Assembly (NCBI GenBank): GCA_031287815.1
Contig: JAITSM010000214.1
Location: forward strand, 1 to 5,236
Length of the DNA: 5,236 nucleotides
Reading direction: 5' to 3'
DNA from: Prevotellaceae bacterium
GTDB lineage: Bacteria > Bacteroidota > Bacteroidia > Bacteroidales > UBA932
A program made the translations under genes and the position numbers. The notes under the pieces are model-generated. The model made no database searches. It had not been told where the DNA came from and saw only the letters and a program-made list of their open reading frames with translations. This document shows positions 1-5,131 of this stretch, piece after piece; position 1 is the stretch's first letter; the number at the start of each line of letters is the position of its first letter.

Positions 1-1881
1 GAAACGTGGATTAACGGACAAAAATACATCATCGAATTTGCCGACGAGCAGACCGCTCAGGAGATTAAAGAAAGCACCGATGCTGTGGCCGAATGGCTCA
101 ACAAAACACATGGTATAAAAATAAAAGGTAAAAAATATGGCATCAACATAGGTAAAACGACCAAAACCATGTCCGGCCTGATGACCCAGAAAAACCCTGT
201 GTTCTGGACAAAAAACACAGTGCGCGACGTACAGCACGCCGCCTTCCGCCTGTGGATAATGCATGACAGCAAAATGGCCGGGAAATTCATACAGTCCTTA
301 CCGCGTGCCGCACAGGTGGCATTCATGGTAGAGTTCGCCAATAAGGAAACAGGCGCGCACTCCAGCAACCCGGACACACAGAAATACATTGATTATTACG
401 AAGAGTACCGGAAATCCGGCTCTCGGGTGGGATTTATGCAAATGCTCGACATTGACAGGATAAAGAAAGACATTGACAACGCCCTGAAGCAACACGACGG
501 CGTAAACAACCGTAACTTCCTCAAAAAAACATTACGGGCCATCAATGGGCTGGCATCCGTAAGCGAGGACATCTCGCGCTTTGCCGCCTTCATCGCCGCA
601 CGCAAGAGCGGGAAAGACGTATCCGAAGCCTCAAACATCGCAAAGGAGGTAACCGTCAACTTCAACCGTTCCGGCAAATACTCCGGTATTCCGGGCGCCT
701 TCTATGCCTTCTTTAATGCAACCATACAAGCCTCTGCCAATCAGGTAGAAATGTTCAGGAGGCATCCGGTAAAAGCCGGCGTAGCAGCAGCCATACATGC
801 CGCCGTGGGATATTCTATGTACATGCTTGCTTCCGCGCTCCTGTTCGACGACGATGGCGACGACGACGAGCTCCGTAACCTGTCCAGCTACCGCAAATAC
901 ATCAACCTGTTCCTGCCTGTCGGCAACAACGGATTTGCACAATTTCCACTCTCGCAAACGTGGCGGCCATTCTATGCCATCGGCGTAGCGGCAGCACAGG
1001 TACAGAAAGAAGAGCTAAGCCCACAGGAGGCATTTTCGGGAGTAGCAGAACAATTCGGAAACCTGTCCCCGGTAGAACTAAGCGGAAACTGGGAACAACT
1101 ATTACCAACAGCCGTCACACCACTTGTAGAAACATTTATCACCAAACGCAACTACATGGGTGCGCCGCTGGTAGCGTACAAGTACAATGACCCCGACGGA
1201 AAAAAATATCCCTATCACCTGCGCGGCGTACGCACCGACCAGCTCCCTGTATGGCAAAGCGCGGTCGACCTTTTCGTTTTTGGCGACAAGTCAACCGGCC
1301 GGAAGAGCTATATCGACGAAGAAACCGCTATACTGGAAGAACTACACGGCTTGGACATCTCGCCCGACCAGCTGCGGCACCTTGTAATAAGCTACACCGG
1401 TGGCTTGGGTAGCGCCATAAACGACGTGGTTAATTTAGCCTACAGCATCCTTTCGGGCGGCGGCGCCTCGCCCAACAAAGTACCTATTGTGTCCTCCTAC
1501 TATTCCGAAGCCAAGCCCGGATACTATACGGACAAATACTACAGGATGAAAAACTACTTCGACAAATTCATGGAAAGCGCAAAAGCCGACCTGAAAACAG
1601 GGCGTTTATTAGAATATGCCGATTCGCCAAACTTCTGGGAACAATATATCGCAGCGCTCTCTATGAAAGCAAACAACATTAGCATGAATGTAGCACGCAA
1701 TGATTTTGGCAAGATAATCGAATTCTGGGATACCCACGAAGACAAACTTCAAAAGCTCTCCACCGCCGACATGATAGGCTCCAAAGACAAAGACGCAATC
1801 CGCAAGGAAGTAGAGCGCATCTCCAAAGAGACAGTGCGGGCTGTCGAGCCCATCTTTAAGGAGTTAGGGATAGCCTATTGA
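1..1881 (+). CDS. Large polyvalent protein, C-terminal part with LPD38-like domain (5' partial)
   Basis: The frame is open from base 1, so the gene begins upstream. The GTG at 85 is only an internal valine. There are 626 visible codons, ending at TGA 1879-1881. Counting from the first visible codon, residues about 189-245 contain EDISRFAAF, then VTVNFNRSGKYSG, then FYAFFNATIQ. This series resembles LPD38, a domain described at the C-termini of giant polyvalent proteins of phages and conjugative elements. Those proteins often also carry helicase, methylase or protease domains and are thought to enter the recipient cell with the DNA. A hydrophobic segment (about 259-282) is followed by an acidic run DDDGDDDE. 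The remainder (about 300-626) is soluble-looking, with a charged helical tail, and I cannot assign it. Stop, terminator and tRNA-Leu 3' end follow in order, which fits the edge of an integrated element. The LPD38 call is by remembered motif pattern; the catalytic content of the protein lies outside the window. Confidence 0.72.
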   Translation, partial: ETWINGQKYIIEFADEQTAQEIKESTDAVAEWLNKTHGIKIKGKKYGINIGKTTKTMSGLMTQKNPVFWTKNTVRDVQHAAFRLWIMHDSKMAGKFIQSLPRAAQVAFMVEFANKETGAHSSNPDTQKYIDYYEEYRKSGSRVGFMQMLDIDRIKKDIDNALKQHDGVNNRNFLKKTLRAINGLASVSEDISRFAAFIAARKSGKDVSEASNIAKEVTVNFNRSGKYSGIPGAFYAFFNATIQASANQVEMFRRHPVKAGVAAAIHAAVGYSMYMLASALLFDDDGDDDELRNLSSYRKYINLFLPVGNNGFAQFPLSQTWRPFYAIGVAAAQVQKEELSPQEAFSGVAEQFGNLSPVELSGNWEQLLPTAVTPLVETFITKRNYMGAPLVAYKYNDPDGKKYPYHLRGVRTDQLPVWQSAVDLFVFGDKSTGRKSYIDEETAILEELHGLDISPDQLRHLVISYTGGLGSAINDVVNLAYSILSGGGASPNKVPIVSSYYSEAKPGYYTDKYYRMKNYFDKFMESAKADLKTGRLLEYADSPNFWEQYIAALSMKANNISMNVARNDFGKIIEFWDTHEDKLQKLSTADMIGSKDKDAIRKEVERISKETVRAVEPIFKELGIAY

Positions 1882-1978
1882 TTTTGTTTTTTTGTTATTT
1901 ACAAAAATTTAAGCAGCCCGCGTGCCGTTGTGACTTGATTGCATTCTTTGAAATTTTGTGGTAGCTTTGAATCTTTAT

Positions 1979-2000
1979 GCCTCCGAAAGGGGGCGTTTTT
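1979..2000 (+). terminator. Rho-independent terminator after the polyvalent gene
   Basis: A 6-bp GC-rich stem (1979-1984 with 1989-1994, one T:G wobble) closes a GAAA tetraloop and is followed by G and five T. It lies 98 bases after the stop codon at 1881 and is oriented to end + strand transcription before the tRNA gene. Confidence 0.75.
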
Positions 2001-2028
2001 AATTCAGACTGGGGTCTAATATAAATAA

Positions 2029-2049
2029 TTTATTCCCATATTTATTCCC
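2029..2049. repeat. Direct repeat TTTATTCCC x2, 12-bp period
   Basis: TTTATTCCC occurs at 2029-2037 and again at 2041-2049, separated by ATA. The pair lies between the polyvalent-gene terminator and the tRNA-Leu 3' end. Short direct repeats beside a tRNA integration site could be arm-type integrase sites, but no integrase is in view to support that role. Confidence 0.5.
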
Positions 2050-2056
2050 GCAAAAT

Positions 2057-2087
2057 AAAAATCCTATTGATAATCAATAGGATTTTT
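2057..2087. terminator. Bidirectional terminator downstream of tRNA-Leu
   Basis: A perfect 14-bp inverted repeat (2057-2070 with 2074-2087) encloses a 3-nt loop, TAA. The outer ends are A5 and T5, so either strand gives a hairpin ending in a U-run. It starts 11 bases beyond the tRNA 3' end on the minus strand and is the expected terminator of the tRNA transcript. It would also back up the 1979-2000 terminator from the other side. Confidence 0.85.
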
Positions 2088-2097
2088 GCTGTTTTTG

Positions 2098-2181
2098 TAC
2101 CCGGAATCGGGGTCGAACCGATACAGCCTTGCGGCCACTGGTGTTTGAGACCAGCGCGTCTACCAATTCCGCCATCCGGGC
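2098..2181 (-). tRNA. tRNA-Leu, anticodon CAA
   Basis: On the minus strand the sequence begins GCCCGGATGGCGGAATTGG and folds as a complete class II tRNA. The acceptor is GCCCGGA with TCCGGGT (first pair G:T), the anticodon stem is CTGGT/ACCAG with loop CTCAAAC, and the T-arm is ATCGG-TTCGACC-CCGAT. The long variable arm (GCC-GCAA-GGC) is typical of leucine tRNA. The anticodon CAA lies at + positions 2145-2147 and reads UUG. The discriminator is A (2098); CCA is not encoded, since CAA follows. Length is 84 nt. tRNA-Leu 3' ends are known integration sites in this phylum (the mobilisable element NBU1 uses one), and here an element-like gene ends on the 3' side of the tRNA. Confidence 0.97.
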
Positions 2182-2208
2182 AAACCGCCAAACAGCATTT
2201 TGGGAGTG

Positions 2209-2240
2209 CAAAGATACTATTTTTTTAAAGAGTATAAAAA
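2209..2240 (-). promoter_or_regulatory. Promoter of tRNA-Leu
   Basis: On the minus strand, TATCTTTG (+ positions 2209-2216) matches the Bacteroidetes -7 box TAnnTTTG and lies about 27 bases upstream of the tRNA 5' end. At 19 bases further upstream there is only a T-run, not TTG, so the -33 element is poor. The 15 bases 2206-2220 are identical to the -7 region of the aldolase promoter at 5061-5075. Confidence 0.7.
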
Positions 2241-2245
2241 ATAAT

Positions 2246-2275
2246 TTGCTATTTAAAAAAATAGTTTTACATTTG
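2246..2275 (+). promoter_or_regulatory. Strong sigma-ABfr-type promoter for the leader/FISUMP gene
   Basis: TTG at 2246-2248, a spacer of exactly 19 bases, then TACATTTG at 2268-2275, followed by C. This is a full match to the Bacteroidetes -33/-7 consensus. Transcription should start near 2281-2283. The next sizeable + strand gene is at 2691, so the promoter predicts a 5' leader of about 400 nt or a separate RNA. A palindrome (CTATTT-AAAA-AAATAG, 2249-2264) fills most of the spacer and could be an operator, though AT-rich sequence makes chance palindromes easy. Confidence 0.72.
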
Positions 2276-2288
2276 CAGCGTTATGGAC

Positions 2289-2300
2289 GTTCTTTAACAA
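2289..2300 (+). promoter_or_regulatory. boxA-like antitermination motif
   Basis: GTTCTTTAACAA differs at one base from the core of the E. coli rrn boxA (GCTCTTTAACAA). It lies within about 10 bases of the predicted transcription start, where a boxA in a nascent RNA would be expected. In rRNA operons boxA recruits NusB/NusE. Its presence before a long structured leader hints at a transcript protected from premature termination, but a 12-base match could be chance. Confidence 0.4.
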
Positions 2301-2336
2301 TATTGAAAAAGGCATTAAATATGCCGGCTTTTATTC

Positions 2337-2443
2337 CGTCTGAAAATTGCGAATTTTAAAGTATAAAAGGATAGAGCCAAAATCCACAAGGTAACGTGGG
2401 CTTTTGCTTATTTTTATACGGGTTGTCGCAAACCTTTCAGACG
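2337..2443 (+). repeat. Nested inverted repeat, long rod-like hairpin
   Basis: Three perfect stems nest in order: 2337-2345 with 2435-2443 (9 bp), 2347-2352 with 2426-2431 (6 bp) and 2361-2368 with 2412-2419 (8 bp). The apex can add AGC/GCT, AAAA/TTTT and CCAC/GTGG around the loop AAGGTAAC (2388-2395). Internal loops are asymmetric, as in functional RNAs rather than a simple terminator. Confidence 0.7.
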
Positions 2444-2453
2444 ATGAACAAAG

Positions 2454-2505
2454 TTCACGTTTCGTTTTTATCAATAATCACTATCAATAAAAGCTAAAAC
2501 GTGAA
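2454..2505 (+). repeat. Second leader hairpin
   Basis: TTCACGTTT (2454-2462) pairs perfectly with AAACGTGAA (2497-2505). A 1/2-nt internal loop separates this from an inner 8-bp stem (2464-2471 with 2487-2494, one T:G wobble). The 15-nt loop is A/T-rich. No U-run follows, so this is not a typical terminator. Confidence 0.7.
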
Positions 2506-2525
2506 ATTGGCAACGAATAAAAAAT

Positions 2526-2587
2526 CGTAGCAAGGGGTTGTTTTTAGTAGAAAAAGTTTGTGTTTGCAAAACAACCCCGAAGCTGCG
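2526..2587 (+). repeat. Third leader hairpin
   Basis: GGGGTTGTTTT (2534-2544) pairs perfectly with AAAACAACCCC (2568-2578). It is extended below a 2/3-nt internal loop by CGTAGC (2526-2531) with GCTGCG (2582-2587). The loop is 23 nt. A TTG at 2538-2540 and TGTGTTTG at 2559-2566, 18 bases apart, overlap the hairpin and could be a weak second promoter for the gene at 2691. Confidence 0.7.
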
Positions 2588-2597
2588 AAAACGGAAC

Positions 2598-2638
2598 AGA
2601 ATATAGACTTATAGAATATAGACTTATAGAATATAGAC
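2598..2638 (+). repeat. 15-bp tandem repeat, 2.7 copies
   Basis: The unit AGAATATAGACTTAT occurs at 2598-2612 and 2613-2627, with a partial copy of 11 bases at 2628-2638. A further related ATAGAC follows at 2640-2645. The array is exact and lies between the structured leader and the start codon at 2691, where a change in copy number would alter leader length. Confidence 0.9.
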
Positions 2639-2690
2639 AATAGACAAAATGCCGATAAACTTTAAACTATAAACCTTAAATAATAATAGT

Positions 2691-3938
2691 ATGAAAAAAA
2701 TTTTCTTTCTTTTCGCAATGCTTGCAAGCGTGGCAGCAAGCGCACAATCAACGGTGCAAATTACGCCTCTTAGTGCTACGTACACTGCTACGCCAACCAT
2801 TCAGTTCGAAGTGCGTTGGACAAACCAATCAACAGATAACCACCGCAACAAAGTTTGGATATTTATTGATTTCCAACCGGTCATTTCCCCTACACAAAAA
2901 GGTAATTGGCAACCGGCAACCATAACCGGCACAGTGCAAAAAACAGCGGGAACACTAAGCGGGCAAACCGACAGGGGCTTTTTTCTGGAAGGAATAACGA
3001 CAAACTTTTCTTCTACACTTACCGTACAAATAAGCAATACCGGTGCGCCATTTAATTGGTGCGCCTACGGCAGCGATTATCCGCCGAATGTAAGGTTAGA
3101 AAATGAAGTCTATACCTTTAAAGGAACAATTGATTTTATAGTAAGCAGCCATGCACAGCCAGTAGCAACTACAACAATAGCGAAAGCAAGTTTAACCGTT
3201 AATTCATCCAGTACTTTTACGGATGCCACAGGCTGTCCCGGCATTGGTAGTCTTTACTGCCCCTACACAGGAAATGATTTATATATGGATGCTACGCACC
3301 TTTGCCAGCAACGTGCCGGTGGCGCACAAAATTGGGAAGCATATATAAAAGATGATCGGGATGATAAATTGTACCGGATTGTTGCGATGCCCGATAATAA
3401 TTGGTGGTTGGCGCAAAATGTAAAATTAGCAAGTTATAATGGCTCTACAGTAGGTGCTGCCATTAGCGGCTGCTCCGAAGATGACTGTGGCAGGGCTTAT
3501 CCTATAAACCAAGTATGGATTGCAAGGGGTGGTAGCAGCGGTTCTACTGGAAATGTGCAGGGCGTGTGCCCACCCGGTTGGCTATTGCCGACATTAGCGG
3601 ATTGGACAACCTTTAAAAATAACCTGGGCAGTACCGACGCCCAACGTGCAGAGCGCATCCGTGCGTTAAATTCTAATTGCTCGCCTCGCACCGACTATTT
3701 CGGCTGGTCTGACCCGCAAATGATATGTAACGGAATCGCGCAACCAGCTGGGTCGAACTGGTATATGAACACAGACTGCAACCATCGTACTAGCGGTATA
3801 TTGATAGACCATCTTGCAGCGCACAACAACTGCAGCCACTGTCAGGGATGCGGCGCTGTGTGCCTTGACTGGTGCCACTCTACAGGTAGCGGAGGCGGGA
3901 GCTCGGGGGCAATAGCTACCGTTCGTTGTTTTAGGTAA
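2691..3938 (+). CDS. Secreted FISUMP (C-type-lectin-like) domain protein, putative DGR target
   Basis: The protein has 415 residues. Residues 1-18 are a signal peptide (KK, then a hydrophobic stretch, then ASVAASA with QS after the likely cleavage), so it is exported; I see no other membrane segment. Residues about 20-175 form a beta-rich domain I do not recognise, with WVF-like and FNWCAYGSDYPPN motifs. Residues about 225-415 match the FISUMP pattern: DDKLYRIVAMPDNNWWLAQNV, CPPGWLLPTLADWTTF and the terminal ATVRCFR. Such domains have a C-type lectin fold and are used by Bacteroidetes DGRs as variable binding proteins. From residue 356 to 398, about 30 of 43 codons end in C or T, and N, D, H, S, C and G dominate, as expected when template AAC/AAT codons are mutated at A. 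The C-terminal region is also cysteine-rich, so metal or disulfide structure is an alternative. The start is supported by the signal peptide and the A/T-rich run before the ATG. Confidence 0.85.
   Translation: MKKIFFLFAMLASVAASAQSTVQITPLSATYTATPTIQFEVRWTNQSTDNHRNKVWIFIDFQPVISPTQKGNWQPATITGTVQKTAGTLSGQTDRGFFLEGITTNFSSTLTVQISNTGAPFNWCAYGSDYPPNVRLENEVYTFKGTIDFIVSSHAQPVATTTIAKASLTVNSSSTFTDATGCPGIGSLYCPYTGNDLYMDATHLCQQRAGGAQNWEAYIKDDRDDKLYRIVAMPDNNWWLAQNVKLASYNGSTVGAAISGCSEDDCGRAYPINQVWIARGGSSGSTGNVQGVCPPGWLLPTLADWTTFKNNLGSTDAQRAERIRALNSNCSPRTDYFGWSDPQMICNGIAQPAGSNWYMNTDCNHRTSGILIDHLAAHNNCSHCQGCGAVCLDWCHSTGSGGGSSGAIATVRCFR
3756..3905 (+). other. Putative DGR variable region at the 3' end of the FISUMP gene
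   Basis: The stretch encodes residues 356 to about 405. It is crowded with AAC, GAC, TGC, CAC, AGC and GGC codons, unlike the AAT/GAT/TAT-rich remainder of the gene. It ends in a very G-rich segment (about 3886-3910) just before the conserved VRCFR tail. GC-rich ends are typical of the initiation-of-mutagenic-homing site of DGR variable regions. No template repeat or reverse transcriptase is present in the window, so the exact boundaries are estimates. Confidence 0.5.
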
Positions 3939-3996
3939 ATCTTTTTATTATTGCCATTCATTTTTTTATTCGATAAAAAAGCAGCCACAAAAGAAA

Positions 3997-4027
3997 ACAG
4001 GCGGGCTACCCCACGTAGCACGCCTGT
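3997..4027 (-). terminator. Terminator of the aldolase gene
   Basis: ACAGGCG (3997-4003) pairs with CGCCTGT (4021-4027), and after one mismatch GCTAC (4005-4009) pairs with GTAGC (4015-4019), around a 5-nt loop. Read on the minus strand the hairpin is followed by TTTTCTTTTG, as expected for rho-independent termination of the gene ending at 4070. In the + direction no U-run follows, so it is a poor terminator for the FISUMP gene. Confidence 0.8.
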
Positions 4028-4032
4028 CTATA

Positions 4033-4050
4033 TCCCGGTAGCTGCCGGGA
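4033..4050 (-). repeat. Short hairpin in the aldolase 3' UTR
   Basis: TCCCGG (4033-4038) pairs with CCGGGA (4045-4050) around TAGCTG. It lies between the aldolase stop codon and its terminator, has no U-run, and may stabilise the mRNA 3' end. Confidence 0.5.
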
Positions 4051-4069
4051 AGAAATCCGTAAATCCCGT

Positions 4070-5032
4070 TTATGCTTTTCCGTCGCTGCCCAGCACTTCT
4101 TTCACTTTGTGCATGTAGAGCGCTTTCAGTTTTTCGCGGGCGGGGCCTAAGTATTTGCGCGGGTCAAATTCGGACGGCTGTTCGGACAGCACCTTGCGGA
4201 TGCCGGCAGTCATGGCCAGGCGGCCGTCGCTGTCGATGTTGATTTTGCACACGGCCGATTTGGCGGCGGCGCGCAACTGGTCTTCGGGAATACCGATGGA
4301 GTCTTTCAACTGCCCGCCATACCGGTTAATTTCCGCCACAATATCCTGCGGAACGCTCGACGCGCCATGCAACACAATCGGAAATCCGGGAATGCGTTTT
4401 TCTATTTCCGCCAGAATATCCAAACGAATTTGCGGCTTCTGGCCGGGCTTGAATTTAAACGCCCCGTGCGACGTCCCGATAGAGATGGCCAGCGAATCAA
4501 CGCCGGTTTTCTTTACGAAATCTTCCACTTCATCGGGTTGCGTATAGGTATGCTGTTCGGCTTTTACATCGTCTTCCACGCCGGCAAGCACGCCCAGTTC
4601 GCCTTCTACGGTTACGTCGTACTTGTGCGCATATTCCACTACCTGCGCCGTCAGTTCCACGTTTTTTGCATAGCTGTGGTGCGAGCCGTCAATCATGACC
4701 GACGAAAAACCGTACTCAATGCACGATTTGCACAACTCGAACGTATCGCCGTGGTCGAGGTGCAATACAATGGGAAGAGCGAACCCCAATTCTTTAGCAT
4801 ACTCCACTGCGCCTTGCGCCATATAGCGCAACAATGTTTGATTGGCGTATTTCCGCGCGCCGCTGGACACCTGCAAAATCACCGGCGAGCGGGTTTCCAC
4901 GCATGCCGCCACAATGGCCTGCAACTGTTCCATGTTATTAAAATTAAATGCCGGAATAGCATAGCCGCCACTAACGGCTTTAGCAAACATGGCTCGCGAA
5001 TTCACCAACCCTAAATCTTTATAATTTACCAT
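4070..5032 (-). CDS. fba: Fructose-bisphosphate aldolase, class II (class IIB type)
   Basis: This 320-residue cytoplasmic enzyme reversibly splits fructose 1,6-bisphosphate into dihydroxyacetone phosphate and glyceraldehyde 3-phosphate, in glycolysis and gluconeogenesis. The class II zinc-enzyme motifs are all present. HLDHGD at 91-96 gives catalytic Asp93 and zinc ligand His94. SVMIDGSHH is at 111-119 and VEGELGVLAGVEDD at 142-155. GTSHGAFKFK (186-195) and LHGASS (221-226) carry the other two zinc-binding histidines, 189 and 222. NIDSDGR at 265-271 matches the phosphate-binding NIDTD-type motif. HLDHG rather than HTDHC places it in class IIB. Length is close to that usual for the family and it appears intact. 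The ATG at 5030-5032 follows a perfect promoter with a 5' UTR of about 25 nt, and a terminator follows the stop, so it looks monocistronic. A tagatose-bisphosphate aldolase role is possible for this family but less likely in this setting. Confidence 0.95.
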   Translation of the reverse strand: MVNYKDLGLVNSRAMFAKAVSGGYAIPAFNFNNMEQLQAIVAACVETRSPVILQVSSGARKYANQTLLRYMAQGAVEYAKELGFALPIVLHLDHGDTFELCKSCIEYGFSSVMIDGSHHSYAKNVELTAQVVEYAHKYDVTVEGELGVLAGVEDDVKAEQHTYTQPDEVEDFVKKTGVDSLAISIGTSHGAFKFKPGQKPQIRLDILAEIEKRIPGFPIVLHGASSVPQDIVAEINRYGGQLKDSIGIPEDQLRAAAKSAVCKINIDSDGRLAMTAGIRKVLSEQPSEFDPRKYLGPAREKLKALYMHKVKEVLGSDGKA

Positions 5033-5063
5033 AAACTTGAAAATTTTTGAAATTAATAATGTG

Positions 5064-5093
5064 CAAAGATACTATCTTTTTTATGGTAGGCAA
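5064..5093 (-). promoter_or_regulatory. Promoter of fba
   Basis: On the minus strand, TTG (+ positions 5091-5093), a 19-base spacer and TATCTTTG (5064-5071) match the Bacteroidetes consensus in full. The -7 box ends 31 bases upstream of the ATG, placing the transcription start near 5057. No Shine-Dalgarno sequence is seen. Confidence 0.85.
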
Positions 5094-5131
5094 AATTAAA
5101 GTGATTTTTTATCGCCCCGTAGATTCAAGAA

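Larger units (their letters stand above)
2281..2690 (+). ncRNA. Candidate structured RNA or long 5' leader, not a known family
   Basis: No sizeable gene fits here, but the stretch is dense in inverted repeats. A boxA-like motif sits at 2289-2300. A short hairpin GGCAT-TAAAT-ATGCC is at 2311-2325. A nested rod at 2337-2443 pairs CGTCTGAAA with TTTCAGACG (9 bp), TTGCGA with TCGCAA (6 bp) and GTATAAAA with TTTTATAC (8 bp), then has an apical irregular stem capped by CCAC/GTGG. A second hairpin (2454-2505) and a third (2526-2587) follow, then a 15-bp tandem repeat and an A/T-rich run into the ATG at 2691. I saw no strong U-tract terminator, so the region may be a leader co-transcribed with the gene. 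It lacks the landmarks I know for tmRNA, RNase P and SRP RNA. The pairings are direct reading; transcription and function are inferred. Confidence 0.5.

Noticed and set aside
797..1387. Frames of 60-80 codons in alternative phases inside the polyvalent gene
   Set aside because: They lie within a long continuous coding frame with a convincing domain and have low-complexity, basic translations typical of shadow frames.
1962..1969. TAGCTTTG, a match to the -7 promoter box on the + strand
   Set aside because: There is no TTG at 19-21 bases upstream, and the transcript would run at once into the 1979-2000 terminator.
2129..2359. 76-codon + strand frame running through the tRNA gene and the promoter region
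   Set aside because: It overlaps a complete tRNA-Leu on the other strand and crosses both promoters. The protein is compositionally random.
2281..2600. Known RNA genes (tmRNA, RNase P, SRP RNA, group II intron domains) or a retron RNA
   Set aside because: The diagnostic sequences I know for tmRNA, RNase P, SRP RNA and intron domain V are absent, and no reverse transcriptase accompanies the region in the window, so a retron cannot be supported. A divergent 6S-like RNA is not excluded.
2598..2645. CRISPR-like array or plasmid iterons
   Set aside because: The units are contiguous 15-mers with no spacers, and there is no replication protein or cas gene in view.
3822..3884. Zinc-finger reading of the cysteine/histidine-rich tail of the FISUMP protein
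   Set aside because: Spacing of the cysteines and histidines fits no finger class I recognise, and the protein is exported. Biased codon choice is better explained by diversification, although a disulfide-rich loop remains possible.
3961..3981. A/T-only hairpin after the FISUMP gene as its terminator
   Set aside because: The 8-bp stem (3962-3969 with 3973-3980) is all A:T and has no U-run after it. A true terminator for the + strand gene is not evident.
4367..5014. Long open frame of 215 codons on the + strand opposite fba
   Set aside because: It is antisense to a clearly recognisable aldolase with all its catalytic motifs. It has no recognisable domain and reflects the codon bias of the real gene.
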